Assembly (NCBI RefSeq): GCF_026241225.1
Contig: NZ_JAPFQP010000001.1
Location: forward strand, 1,302,001 to 1,366,000
Origin: Lentiprolixibacter aurantiacus
Lineage (GTDB): Bacteria > Bacteroidota > Bacteroidia > Flavobacteriales > Flavobacteriaceae
Length of the DNA: 64,000 bases
Direction: 5' to 3'
The position numbers and the translations under genes were made by a program. A model generated the notes under the pieces. The model was not told the origin of the DNA, did not search any database, and saw only the letters and a list, made by a program, of their open reading frames with translations. Below are positions 18,006-26,847 of the stretch, piece after piece (positions within the stretch are counted from its first letter, which is position 1; each line of letters starts with the position of its first letter).

Positions 18006-18416
18006 GTGTTATCCAAAAAAACGAAATACGGACTTAAGGCCCTCGCATTTCTGGCTTCCAGGGAGGATCGAAAGCCGGTCCAGATCGCTGAAATTGCCAG
18101 ACATGAAAATATACCCCAGAAATTTTTGGAAAGTATTTTACTCACAATGAGAAAAGGAGGATTACTAGGGTCAAAAAAAGGAAAAGGAGGGGGCTATTAT
18201 CTTTTTAAGGATCCGGAAGAAATACAGATGACAGCTGTAATGCGCGTACTGGAGGGTCCTATTGCCATGGTCCCCTGCGTAAGCCTTAATTTTTATGAAA
18301 AATGTGATGACTGTCCGGATGAGAATCGCTGTGCGGTTAATAAACTGATGATCGCAGTTCGTGACAGCGCCCTCGAGGTGTACAGGCATACCACACTTGC
18401 CGATATCATCCGGTAA
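18006..18416 (+). CDS. Rrf2-family transcriptional regulator with cysteine cluster
   Basis: A 136-residue Rrf2 protein with a winged helix (about 1-80, from LSKKTKYGLKALAFLASRED) and a C-terminal segment with four cysteines spaced C-x8-C-x2-C-x5-C (about residues 96-114). IscR and NsrR use cysteines here to hold an Fe-S cluster, while CymR acts without one. Its position after metZ and before the DUF2061-cysHDN genes suggests control of sulfur assimilation. The start is GTG at 18006, which gives the family-typical N-terminus. No SAM-I element precedes it directly, and it may be the last gene of the metY unit. Confidence 0.88.
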   Translation: MLSKKTKYGLKALAFLASREDRKPVQIAEIARHENIPQKFLESILLTMRKGGLLGSKKGKGGGYYLFKDPEEIQMTAVMRVLEGPIAMVPCVSLNFYEKCDDCPDENRCAVNKLMIAVRDSALEVYRHTTLADIIR

Positions 18417-18447
18417 GATTGATTAATTAATACTTTCTCGCTATCTC

Positions 18448-18462
18448 TTGAGTTATTCTCAA
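18448..18462. repeat. Inverted repeat TTGAG-N5-CTCAA after the Rrf2 gene
   Basis: TTGAG and CTCAA flank five bases and are followed by TTTTTA, so this could be a weak terminator of the Rrf2 gene. It also lies about 70 bp before the cysH-unit promoter and could be an operator. The sequence does not decide. Confidence 0.35.
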
Positions 18463-18530
18463 TTTTTATCTCCAAATAATAGATAATATTTAAAACTAAC
18501 ACTATAAATTATTTTCTGTTATAAGCGGAA

Positions 18531-18560
18531 TTGCATAACAACTTTATTATTTTACTTTTG
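18531..18560 (+). promoter_or_regulatory. Promoter of the DUF2061-cysHDN unit
   Basis: TTG at 18531-18533 and TACTTTTG at 18553-18560 are 19 bp apart, matching the Bacteroidota promoter pattern, 35 bp before the DUF2061 ATG. The surrounding 170 bp are strongly AT-rich. Confidence 0.6.
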
Positions 18561-18595
18561 TATACTCTATTAAATCTATAGGATAAATATTTTAT

Positions 18596-18859
18596 ATGTT
18601 TCTCGATTATTTGTGGCTCAATAAAAACTCCAGTAAGTTGGAGCCGGGTACCCAAAACCTGGAGGAAAGACCGGAGAGGAGTATCCTTAAATCCATAACC
18701 TGGAGGATTGTGGGGACTGCAGATACAGTAATTATTTCCTGGATCGTTACCGGGGAACTTACCCTTGCTTTTTCGATTGGTTTTGTGGAGTTATTAAGTA
18801 AAATGATCCTCTATTTTGTGCATGAACGAGTTTGGAATAGGGTTCGCTGGGGCAAATAG
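18596..18859 (+). CDS. DUF2061 small membrane protein
   Basis: An 87-residue protein with the DUF2061 core from about residue 30 (RSILKSITWRIVGTADTVII) through two hydrophobic segments (about 39-56 and 59-75). It ends with HERVWNRVRWGK, the family's usual tail. DUF2061 proteins are predicted small membrane proteins of unknown function and are often found beside sulfate assimilation genes. Here it is 26 bp before cysH. A role in sulfate or sulfite handling is inferred only from this neighbourhood. Confidence 0.88.
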   Translation: MFLDYLWLNKNSSKLEPGTQNLEERPERSILKSITWRIVGTADTVIISWIVTGELTLAFSIGFVELLSKMILYFVHERVWNRVRWGK

Positions 18860-18885
18860 TTTGTTCAATTATAAAATGATTAGTG

Positions 18886-19509
18886 ATGAATTTATCGGTA
18901 ACAGATGTAAGGCAGCTTAACGACAGGTTTCGTGAGCTACCCCCTGAAGAAATTATCAGGAAGGCCATTGGCTTGGGGGGCAAGTCCGTATTGTCTACAA
19001 ATTTCAGGCCCTATGAAGTTGCAATACTTCACGCGGTAAACTCAGTGATGCCGGAAATTCCAGTTATTTGGTGCGATACAGGATACAACACACCTGATAC
19101 TTACAGGCATGCGGAAAAGCTGATTAACAAATTCAATCTCAATATTAAATTATATGTTCCGCAACAAACCAGGGCATACCGGGAAATGCTAATGGGTATT
19201 CCAGAGATCGATGATCCTAACCATGCTATTTTTACCGAGCAGGTTAAATTGGAACCATTCAAAAGGGCAATGATGGAACACCAGCCCGATATTTGGTTCA
19301 CCAATCTTCGAAAAGGTCAGACCACCCTCCGGGATACGCTGGATATATTTAGCCTTAGTAATACCGGAGTGCTTAAAGTAAGTCCATTTTACCATTGGAG
19401 TGATGCCCGGTTGGATACTTACATCAACAAGAGAGGCCTTACTGATGAATTTCGGTATTTCGATCCTACGAAGGTACTTGGTAACCGGGAATGTGGTTTG
19501 CATACCTGA
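18886..19509 (+). CDS. cysH: Phosphoadenylyl-sulfate (PAPS/APS) reductase
   Basis: A 207-residue reductase that cuts activated sulfate to sulfite with thiol electrons. The N-type ATP-pyrophosphatase fold is seen in KSVLSTNFRPYEVAILHAV and VIWCDTGYNTPDTYRHAEKL. The catalytic cysteine is in the C-terminal RECGLH motif. The paired CC and CxxC cysteines that bind [4Fe-4S] in APS reductases are absent, which points to the PAPS type, yet no APS kinase gene or domain is present in this window. ATG at 18886 is chosen; GTG at 18883 immediately precedes it in frame. Confidence 0.9.
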   Translation: MNLSVTDVRQLNDRFRELPPEEIIRKAIGLGGKSVLSTNFRPYEVAILHAVNSVMPEIPVIWCDTGYNTPDTYRHAEKLINKFNLNIKLYVPQQTRAYREMLMGIPEIDDPNHAIFTEQVKLEPFKRAMMEHQPDIWFTNLRKGQTTLRDTLDIFSLSNTGVLKVSPFYHWSDARLDTYINKRGLTDEFRYFDPTKVLGNRECGLHT

Positions 19510-19545
19510 TACATTCTGACGCCGTAAAACTAAAAACAAACTGAT

Positions 19546-20484
19546 TTGGCAACAATTCGAGCAAATACCATAAGTACAAAATCACTTCCCAATTTAACCG
19601 CCAATGATCTTGAACATGAGGCCATTTATATTTTCAGGGAAGTAGCCGCTCAATTTGAGAACCCCGTGCTGTTATTTTCAGGGGGTAAGGACTCCATTAC
19701 CCTGGTACGCCTGGCTCAAAAGGCTTTCTATCCGGCGAAGATCCCTTTTCCACTTTTACATATCGATACCGGTCATAATTTTAAGGAAACCATCGCTTTC
19801 CGGGATAAACTGGTGGCCGACCTGGGAATAAACCTGATCGTGAGATATGTTCAGGATTCCATAGATCAGGGAAAGGTATTGGAAGAACAGGGAAAATATG
19901 CCAGCAGGAATTCATTGCAAACTACCACGTTATTGGATGCTATAGAAGAATTCAAGTTTGATGCCTGTATAGGCGGGGCAAGACGTGATGAGGAAAAAGC
20001 CCGGGCCAAAGAACGCATCTTTTCTGTCCGGGACGATTTTGGTCAGTGGGATGAGAAAAACCAAAGGCCGGAGGTTTTTGATATGCTTAACGGGCATATA
20101 GACCTGGGTCAGAATGTCAGGGTATTCCCGATTAGCAATTGGACGGAGTTGGATGTGTGGAGTTATATTGAAAAGGAGAAGATCGAAATTCCCTCCCTTT
20201 ATTTCGCACATAAAAGATCAACTTTTATAAGGGATGGCCTCATCTGGACCGCCGAAGATGAGGTCGTATTCCGTTCAGAGGATGAGGCGGTTCAGGAGCG
20301 ATGGGTACGTTTCAGGACCGTTGGTGATATGTCCTGTACTGCAGCAGTTGAATCCACAGCAGATTCCATTGAAAAGGTAGTCGCTGAGATCCGTGATTCC
20401 AGAATATCCGAAAGGGGTGCAAGAATTGATGATAAACGGTCGGAGGCAGCCATGGAAAAGAGAAAACAACAGGGCTATTTCTAG
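19546..20484 (+). CDS. cysD: Sulfate adenylyltransferase subunit 2
   Basis: A 312-residue CysD. With the CysN GTPase it makes adenylyl sulfate from ATP and sulfate in the cytoplasm. The PP-loop LLFSGGKDSITLVRLAQKAF is near residue 45, followed by LLHIDTGHNFKETIAFRD. The conserved FDACIGGARRDEEKARAKER is near 138, and the C-terminus has GDMSCTAAVESTADSIEKVV. The start is a TTG codon at 19546, since no ATG lies between it and the conserved core. It lies 36 bp after cysH and 59 bp before cysN. Confidence 0.96.
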   Translation: MATIRANTISTKSLPNLTANDLEHEAIYIFREVAAQFENPVLLFSGGKDSITLVRLAQKAFYPAKIPFPLLHIDTGHNFKETIAFRDKLVADLGINLIVRYVQDSIDQGKVLEEQGKYASRNSLQTTTLLDAIEEFKFDACIGGARRDEEKARAKERIFSVRDDFGQWDEKNQRPEVFDMLNGHIDLGQNVRVFPISNWTELDVWSYIEKEKIEIPSLYFAHKRSTFIRDGLIWTAEDEVVFRSEDEAVQERWVRFRTVGDMSCTAAVESTADSIEKVVAEIRDSRISERGARIDDKRSEAAMEKRKQQGYF

Positions 20485-20543
20485 CCTGTAGGCAAGCATA
20501 ATCCTCAATCCACTTAAATTAATTCCAATAGTCAAATCTCATA

Positions 20544-21791
20544 ATGATGAATGTTGTAAAAATTGCGACTGCAGGTAGTGTCGATGATGGTAAAAGCACG
20601 CTTATAGGCAGGCTGCTGTATGATACCAATTCACTAACGGAAGATAAGATTGACGCAATCCAAAAAAGTAGTCTCAAAAAGGGCTATGACTATCTGGATT
20701 TTTCTTTGGCCACAGACGGCCTTGTCGCGGAAAGAGAGCAGGGTATTACCATTGATGTTGCTCATATATATTTTTCTACGCGCTCGCGAAGTTATATTAT
20801 AGCGGACACTCCCGGGCATGTTGAATACACCCGAAATATGGTAACCGGGGCTTCAACATCTCAGGTGGCTATAGTGCTGATTGATGCGCGTAAAGGAGTA
20901 GTTGAGCAAACTTATCGGCATTTCTTTATAAACAACCTGCTTCGTATCAAGAATGTAATCGTTGCAATCAACAAGATGGATCTGGTTGACTTCTCAGAGC
21001 AGGTCTATCTGGATATAAAGGTTCAGTTTGAAAAATTAAACTCAAAGAGCACTTATGAGGAACAACAATTGCATTTTATACCGGTTAGTGCCTTACATGG
21101 GGATAATATTGCCATTAAATCGGAACGCATGCCCTGGTATGAGGGGAAACCGCTTCTCTATCATCTGGAACAGCTTGAATTGACGGACGTAAATGACCAG
21201 GGTGAAGCGAGATTTCCTGTGCAACAGGTAATACGCCCCAAAACTGCAGAATTCCATGATTTCAGGGGATATGCAGGAAAAGTATACGGTGGTTCACTGG
21301 AGGTTGGGGACGAAGTGGCCGTTTTACCTACAGGAACCAGGTCTCGAATTAAGGACATCTATTTTTATGACCAGTCCTTCAAGCGGGCTTCTTCGGGAAA
21401 CTCCGTCACCCTTACGCTTGAAGATAATATAAACATAGCTCGCGGAGATATGCTGGTAAGGCCGAATGAATTACCTAAAGTTGAACGTGCTATTGAGGCC
21501 ACTATTTGTTGGATGGATAATAAGCCCCTTACCGCGGGAAGCAAATATATTTTGCGGCATAATACGAATCAGGTTTTATCCAAAATAGAATTGATCAGGA
21601 ATGTTATTGCCACTGATTATTCAGGGAGTGAACCAGCCAGTTCCCTCCATTTGAATCAAATTGGCGAAACTTCCCTTAAGCTCAGCAAACCGATCTACTT
21701 TGATCCATACTCCAGCAACAAAACAAACGGGGCTTTTATTCTGATCGATCCCCAAACCAATGCTACATCCGGAGTTGGCTTTATTCATTAG
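20544..21791 (+). CDS. cysN: Sulfate adenylyltransferase subunit 1 (GTPase)
   Basis: A 415-residue CysN, the GTPase that drives APS synthesis by CysD. G1 AGSVDDGKSTLIGRLLYD is at about residues 9-26, G3 DTPGHVEYTRNM near 89, and G4 NKMD near 144. Two beta-barrel domains follow, as in EF-Tu. It ends without the C-terminal APS kinase (CysC) domain found in CysNC fusions. It is the last gene of the cys unit; the next 240 bp carry the promoter and SAM-I riboswitch of the metH unit. Confidence 0.96.
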   Translation: MMNVVKIATAGSVDDGKSTLIGRLLYDTNSLTEDKIDAIQKSSLKKGYDYLDFSLATDGLVAEREQGITIDVAHIYFSTRSRSYIIADTPGHVEYTRNMVTGASTSQVAIVLIDARKGVVEQTYRHFFINNLLRIKNVIVAINKMDLVDFSEQVYLDIKVQFEKLNSKSTYEEQQLHFIPVSALHGDNIAIKSERMPWYEGKPLLYHLEQLELTDVNDQGEARFPVQQVIRPKTAEFHDFRGYAGKVYGGSLEVGDEVAVLPTGTRSRIKDIYFYDQSFKRASSGNSVTLTLEDNINIARGDMLVRPNELPKVERAIEATICWMDNKPLTAGSKYILRHNTNQVLSKIELIRNVIATDYSGSEPASSLHLNQIGETSLKLSKPIYFDPYSSNKTNGAFILIDPQTNATSGVGFIH

Positions 21792-21824
21792 GAAGTCTGG
21801 CTGACCAAAAATCCGCCGAAATCC

Positions 21825-21855
21825 TTGTAATTCCACCCTGTGTACATTTTCTTTG
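21825..21855 (+). promoter_or_regulatory. Promoter of the metH-metF unit
   Basis: TTG at 21825-21827 and TTTCTTTG at 21848-21855 are 20 bp apart. The -7 box differs from TAnnTTTG in one base. Transcription would start about 19 nt before the SAM-I aptamer. Confidence 0.5.
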
Positions 21856-21880
21856 CAGGAGTTCATAATTAAACTGGCTT

Positions 21881-21978
21881 GTTATCAAGAAAGGTGGAGG
21901 GAATAGACCCGAAGAAACCTTAGCAACCCTTTCCTAGTAAAGAAGGTGCTACATTCTATCCGTAATGGAATAGATAAC
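21881..21978 (+). ncRNA. SAM-I (S-box) riboswitch upstream of metH
   Basis: GTTATC (21881-21886) pairs with GATAAC (21973-21978). The kink-turn, GAAACC, TAGCAACC and GAAGGTGCTACATTC blocks are all present. The first 51 nt differ from the metY riboswitch at only three adjacent positions, in the P2 loop. P3 and P4 differ more. A short AAGG-CTG-CCTT hairpin followed by T residues near 21993-22006 could be a weak terminator. Confidence 0.95.
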
Positions 21979-22037
21979 CAAAAGAAACCCGTAAGGCTGC
22001 CTTTTTCCTTCTTGATTACAATCCCCTCAAAGGAAAT

Positions 22038-23054
22038 ATGCCCATGCAATCAATTTATGAAATATTGGAGAAACGCATCCTGGTTCTGGATGGTGCCATG
22101 GGCACCATGCTGCAGCGCTATGAATTTACCGAGGAAGATTTCAGGGGGGATCGATTTAAGGATTGGGCATGTCCGCTGAAAGGTAATAATGACCTGCTGA
22201 GCATTACCCAGCCTGAAGCTATTGAAAATGTGCATCGCCTGTATCTGGAAGCCGGTGCAGATATTATTGAGACCAATACTTTCTCCGGAACAAGGATTGC
22301 CATGGCCGACTACCAGATGGAGGACCTGGTTATGGAACTGAATTTTGAGTCGGCCAGGATCGCCAAGCAGGTGGCAGAGGAATTCACATTGAAGAACCCT
22401 GATAAACCCCGTTTTGTGGCAGGCAGCATGGGTCCTACCAACAAAACCGCCAGTATGTCGCCGGATGTCAATGACCCTGGGTTCAGGGCAATATCCTTTG
22501 AAGAACTGAAGGATGCATACAGGGAACAGGCGGAGGGCCTGATAAAGGGAGGAGCAGACCTGTTGCTGGTTGAGACTGTTTTTGACACACTGAACGCTAA
22601 AGCGGCCCTTTTTGCAATTGAAGAATTGAAGGAAGAACTGCAGGTAGACATACCGGTCATGGTGAGTGGTACCATTACCGATGCCTCCGGACGCACGCTG
22701 TCCGGACAGACCGCAGAAGCCTTTCTGATCTCTGTATCACATTTACCGCTGTTATCTGTCGGACTTAATTGTGCTCTCGGGGCAAGTCAGCTTACTCCCC
22801 ACCTGCAGGTCCTGTCTGATAAATCGGATTTTGCTGTTTCAGCTCACCCTAATGCAGGACTGCCCAATGCTTTCGGGGCGTATGATCAAACCCCTGAGCA
22901 AATGGCAGAGCAGATAAAAGAGTATCTCGAAAAGGGACTCGTTAACATCGTAGGAGGCTGTTGCGGTACTACCCCGGATCATATTCGCGCTATCGCGGAG
23001 CTGGTAAAGGAGTATGAGACCCGGTCATTTTTCGCTCACCAAAGTGCCAATTAA
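22038..23054 (+). CDS. Methionine synthase, homocysteine-binding subunit (split MetH, N-part)
   Basis: A 338-residue homocysteine S-methyltransferase domain protein equal to the first module of cobalamin-dependent Met[17 protein letters not shown] is near residue 16. The zinc ligands are present: Cys in [10 protein letters not shown] (near 240) and the CysCys pair in [15 protein letters not shown] (near 305). The rest of MetH is encoded 13 bp downstream as a separate gene. ATG at 22038 is used, although an in-frame ATG at 22044 is also possible. Split MetH is common in Flavobacteriaceae, so this is not a frameshift: each part has its own start and stop and complete domain borders. Confidence 0.93.
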   Translation: MPMQSIYEILEKRILVLDGAMGTMLQRYEFTEEDFRGDRFKDWACPLKGNNDLLSITQPEAIENVHRLYLEAGADIIETNTFSGTRIAMADYQMEDLVMELNFESARIAKQVAEEFTLKNPDKPRFVAGSMGPTNKTASMSPDVNDPGFRAISFEELKDAYREQAEGLIKGGADLLLVETVFDTLNAKAALFAIEELKEELQVDIPVMVSGTITDASGRTLSGQTAEAFLISVSHLPLLSVGLNCALGASQLTPHLQVLSDKSDFAVSAHPNAGLPNAFGAYDQTPEQMAEQIKEYLEKGLVNIVGGCCGTTPDHIRAIAELVKEYETRSFFAHQSAN

Positions 23055-23067
23055 TTCCAGGTAAAGA

Positions 23068-25809
23068 ATGACCGGCCAAAATCCAAATACCATCAACAAG
23101 CAACAGATAGCCAGCAACACAAAACGCTACCTGCACCTCAGTGGTCTTGAACCCCTGGTGGTAACTCCTGAGAGTAACTTTATCAATGTAGGAGAACGTA
23201 CCAATGTTAGTGGTTCCCGCAAATTCCTCCGGCTTATAAAAGAAGGGAATTATGAGGAAGCCCTGGAAGTTGCACGGCATCAGGTGGAAGGAGGGGCTCA
23301 GATCATTGATGTTAATATGGACGATGGCCTTATCGATGGCAAAGAAGCAATGGTCAGGTACCTGAACCTGATCATGGCCGAGCCTGATATTGCCAGGGTC
23401 CCTATTATGATCGACAGTTCCAAATGGGAGATCATTGAAGCAGCCCTTCAGGTGGTCCAGGGAAAATGTGTGGTAAACTCCATCAGCCTGAAAGAAGGGG
23501 AGGAGGAGTTTATACGACAGGCCAGACTCATCAGGAGATACGGTGCTGCCGTGATCATAATGGCCTTTGATGAGGTTGGGCAGGCAGATAATTTTCAACG
23601 ACGGATTGAAATTGCCAAACGCTCGTACGATTTACTGGTCAACAAGGTCAAATTCCCTCCGGAGGACATCATTTTTGATCTCAACATCTTTCCCGTAGCC
23701 ACCGGCATGGAGGAACACAGGCGCAACGCGGTTGATTTCATAGAAGCCACCGCATGGGTACGGAAAAACCTGCCCTATTGCAGTGTGAGCGGGGGTGTAA
23801 GCAATGTATCTTTCAGTTTCCGGGGTAATACCGTTGTGCGTGAAGCCATGCATTCTGTATTCCTCTACCATGCGATTAAGGCAGGCATGAACATGGGGAT
23901 TGTTAACCCTGCTCTTCTGGAAGTCTATGATGATATACCCAAAGATCTCCTGGAATATGTAGAGGATGTAATTTTGGATCGTAAGCCGGATGCAACCGAA
24001 CGCCTCCTGGCTTTTGCTGAAACAGTTACAGGGAAATCAAAGGAAAGGAAGGCTGATCTGGGCTGGCGTGAAGAACCATTGCAGAATCGTATTACCCGTG
24101 CACTGGTAAAGGGGATTGACCAGTTCATTGAGGAAGATGTGGAAGAAGCGAGGCAGGCCGTACCCAAACCTATCCAGGTAATCGAAGGGCATTTGATGGA
24201 AGGTATGAATGTTGTGGGCGACCTGTTTGGCAGTGGCAAGATGTTCCTGCCCCAGGTGGTCAAATCGGCCCGGGTTATGAAAAAGGCGGTGGCCTATTTG
24301 CTTCCTTTTATCGAAGCTGACAAAGATGAAAATGCCAGATCTGCTGGCAAGATTCTCATGGCAACTGTAAAGGGTGATGTGCACGATATAGGCAAGAACA
24401 TAGTAAGTGTTGTGCTCGGATGCAACAATTATGAAATTGTGGACCTCGGTGTCATGGTGCCCCCGGAGAAGATCCTGCAAACAGCCAGAGAGGAAAATGT
24501 AGATATGATCGGATTGAGCGGCCTGATAACCCCTTCTCTGGATGAAATGGTATTCCTCGCCAAAGAAATGGAGCGTCAGGAATTCTCAGTGCCGCTCCTT
24601 ATTGGTGGTGCTACTACCAGCAAGGCCCATACGGCGGTGAAGATTGCGCCGCATTACAATGGATCCGTGGTCCATGTCAATGATGCTTCAAGGGCGGTTA
24701 CCGTAGTTGGTGACCTGCTTCAGGAGGAAACCTCAGATGCCTATAAGTCCAGGATAAAAACAGAATACAATGACTTTCGGAAGAAATTCCTGGACAGGGC
24801 AAAGGCTAAATCCTATCTCAGCCTGGAGAAGGCGAGAACCAATAAACTGAAAATCGATTGGAAGCCAGAAATGATCTGCAAACCCAAACAACTTGGGGTA
24901 GAGGTCTGGGATGATTTTGATTTAAACCTGTTGGTGCCCTATATAGACTGGACACCCTTTTTCAGGAGCTGGGATCTGCATGGCAAATTTCCTGATATAC
25001 TCGAGGATTCTCTGGTTGGGGAGCAGGCTTCGGATCTGTTCGACGATGCCCAGGAAATGTTGAAGAAAATACTGGAAGAGAAGTGGCTTAAAGGCAGGGC
25101 CGTTTTCGGTTTGTTTCCGGCCAATGCCATTGATCAGGACGATATTGAGGTTACACCACTCATGGGTTCGGGAAAACCGGACCTTTCCAATACCAAACGT
25201 TTCCTAAGTCTAAGGCAGCAGGGGGCTAAGAAGGCGGGAGTGCCCAATATTGCCCTTGCCGATTTTATCGCGCCCAGGGAAAGTGGCATACAGGATTATA
25301 TGGGCTGTTTTTGTGTTTCGGCAGGGTTTGGAACGGAAGAAAAGGCAAAGCAATTTGAGCAGGATCATGACGATTATAGTTCCATTATGATCAAAGCTTT
25401 GGCCGACAGGCTGGCGGAAGCTTTTGCTGAATACCTGCACCAGCAGATTCGCCTGGATTATTGGGGTTATGCCGCAGGGGAGAAGCTAGGTAATGATCAG
25501 TTAATTAAGGAATCTTACCAGGGGATCCGACCTGCCCCGGGTTATCCGGCCTGCCCGGACCACCTTGAGAAATTAACCATATGGGAGCTCCTCGGTGTTG
25601 AGGAAAGGATAGGGGTGTCCCTTACCGAAAGCCTGGCCATGTGGCCTGCAGCCAGTGTGAGTGGTTATTATTTTGCCCATGAACAATCCAGATATTTTGG
25701 TTTGGGTAAGATAAAGGAAGACCAGCTCTCAGATTATGCCAGGCGCAGGGGAATTAGCGAAGAAGAAGCAAGGAAGTGGCTGGCTCCGAATCTTGCAGAA
25801 AATGAATAG
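23068..25809 (+). CDS. metH: Methionine synthase, folate-, cobalamin- and activation-domain subunit (split MetH, C-part)
   Basis: A 913-residue protein carrying the remaining MetH modules. The pterin-binding domain is about 40-310 ([20 protein letters not shown], then [17 protein letters not shown]). The helical cap and B12 domain are about 350-600, with the His-on ligand in [16 protein letters not shown]. The SAM-dependent reactivation domain is about 640-913, with [12 protein letters not shown]. It transfers methyl from methyl-tetrahydrofolate through cobalamin to homocysteine bound by the partner encoded just upstream. metF, which supplies the methyl-folate, follows after 24 bp. No metE is present in this window. 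Confidence 0.95.
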   Translation: MTGQNPNTINKQQIASNTKRYLHLSGLEPLVVTPESNFINVGERTNVSGSRKFLRLIKEGNYEEALEVARHQVEGGAQIIDVNMDDGLIDGKEAMVRYLNLIMAEPDIARVPIMIDSSKWEIIEAALQVVQGKCVVNSISLKEGEEEFIRQARLIRRYGAAVIIMAFDEVGQADNFQRRIEIAKRSYDLLVNKVKFPPEDIIFDLNIFPVATGMEEHRRNAVDFIEATAWVRKNLPYCSVSGGVSNVSFSFRGNTVVREAMHSVFLYHAIKAGMNMGIVNPALLEVYDDIPKDLLEYVEDVILDRKPDATERLLAFAETVTGKSKERKADLGWREEPLQNRITRALVKGIDQFIEEDVEEARQAVPKPIQVIEGHLMEGMNVVGDLFGSGKMFLPQVVKSARVMKKAVAYLLPFIEADKDENARSAGKILMATVKGDVHDIGKNIVSVVLGCNNYEIVDLGVMVPPEKILQTAREENVDMIGLSGLITPSLDEMVFLAKEMERQEFSVPLLIGGATTSKAHTAVKIAPHYNGSVVHVNDASRAVTVVGDLLQEETSDAYKSRIKTEYNDFRKKFLDRAKAKSYLSLEKARTNKLKIDWKPEMICKPKQLGVEVWDDFDLNLLVPYIDWTPFFRSWDLHGKFPDILEDSLVGEQASDLFDDAQEMLKKILEEKWLKGRAVFGLFPANAIDQDDIEVTPLMGSGKPDLSNTKRFLSLRQQGAKKAGVPNIALADFIAPRESGIQDYMGCFCVSAGFGTEEKAKQFEQDHDDYSSIMIKALADRLAEAFAEYLHQQIRLDYWGYAAGEKLGNDQLIKESYQGIRPAPGYPACPDHLEKLTIWELLGVEERIGVSLTESLAMWPAASVSGYYFAHEQSRYFGLGKIKEDQLSDYARRRGISEEEARKWLAPNLAENE

Positions 25810-25833
25810 TTTATAAAAGCAAAATCCATCTTT

Positions 25834-26787
25834 ATGAAGGTTACAGATCATATCAGGGAGGCGAATGGTGAAACCTTATTTTCTTTTGAGATCATACCCC
25901 CAGTAAAAGGGAGGAATATAAAGGAGCTCTATGACAATATTGACCCCCTGATGGAATTTAACCCTCCTTTTATTGATGTAACCACATCCAGGGAGGAATA
26001 TGTTTACATTGACCGAAATGGCCTGCTGGATAAAAAGCTGACTCGCATGCGGCCCGGTACGGTGGGTATCTGTGCCTCTATTAAACACAAATACGACGTA
26101 GATACCATTCCCCATGTGCTTTGTGGGGGATTCACCAGGGAAGAAACAGAATATCTGCTCGTTGATTGTCACTACCTTGGAATTGACAATATAATGGCGC
26201 TCAGGGGCGATGCCATGAAGGAGGAGAAATATTTTGAACCTTCGGAAGGCGGTCATAAGTATGCCTCAGACCTTGTAAAACAAATACACAACCTCAACCA
26301 GGGCAAGTATTTGCACGAGGTGATTGAAACCGATGATTGTTCCGATTTTTGTATTGGAGTGGCAGGATATCCTGAAAAGCACATGGAGGCACCCTCCCTG
26401 AAATCAGACCTGAAATGGTTGAAATACAAAGTTGATCTTGGAGCAGATTATGTGGTAACCCAGATGTTTTTCGACAATAAAAAATATTTTGATTTTGTGA
26501 AAGAGGCAAGGGATATGGGGATTGACGTACCCATCATTCCCGGGATTAAACCCATTGCTATTAAAAAGCACCTTCACCTTTTGCCACAGGTATTCCGGAT
26601 AGATCTGCCTCAGGACCTTATCGATGCAGTGGAAAATTGCAAGGATAATAAAGAGGTAAGGCAGGTTGGGATAGAATGGGCCATTGAGCAGTCCCGGGAA
26701 CTCAAAAATGCCGGAGTGCCAGTCCTGCATTATTATTCCATGGGTAAATCAACCAATATCAAAGCCATAGCGGAATCGATATTTTAG
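25834..26787 (+). CDS. metF: 5,10-methylenetetrahydrofolate reductase
   Basis: A 317-residue FAD-dependent TIM-barrel enzyme that reduces methylene-THF to the methyl-THF used by MetH. FSFEIIPPVKGRNIKELYDN at residues 16-35 holds the catalytic Glu. VTTSREEYV is near 49, IDNIMALRGD near 115, and LGADYVVTQMFFDN near 203, all standard for MetF. It is the last gene of the SAM-I-controlled metH unit. No clear terminator follows; the next gene starts 61 bp later with a weak promoter-like TACTTTTA. Confidence 0.96.
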   Translation: MKVTDHIREANGETLFSFEIIPPVKGRNIKELYDNIDPLMEFNPPFIDVTTSREEYVYIDRNGLLDKKLTRMRPGTVGICASIKHKYDVDTIPHVLCGGFTREETEYLLVDCHYLGIDNIMALRGDAMKEEKYFEPSEGGHKYASDLVKQIHNLNQGKYLHEVIETDDCSDFCIGVAGYPEKHMEAPSLKSDLKWLKYKVDLGADYVVTQMFFDNKKYFDFVKEARDMGIDVPIIPGIKPIAIKKHLHLLPQVFRIDLPQDLIDAVENCKDNKEVRQVGIEWAIEQSRELKNAGVPVLHYYSMGKSTNIKAIAESIF

Positions 26788-26847
26788 GAGTCTTATTGTT
26801 TGAGACAATTACTTCGATAACCTCCCTTTTTCCTACTTTTACGACCG

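Noticed and set aside
22990-23598. Minus-strand open frame of 202 codons over the metH junction
   Set aside because: It is antisense to the two MetH parts and has no domain. It does not explain the split.
22038-25809. MetH split as a frameshift or sequencing error
   Set aside because: Each part has its own start and stop, a 13-bp spacer and complete domain borders, and split MetH is common in this family.
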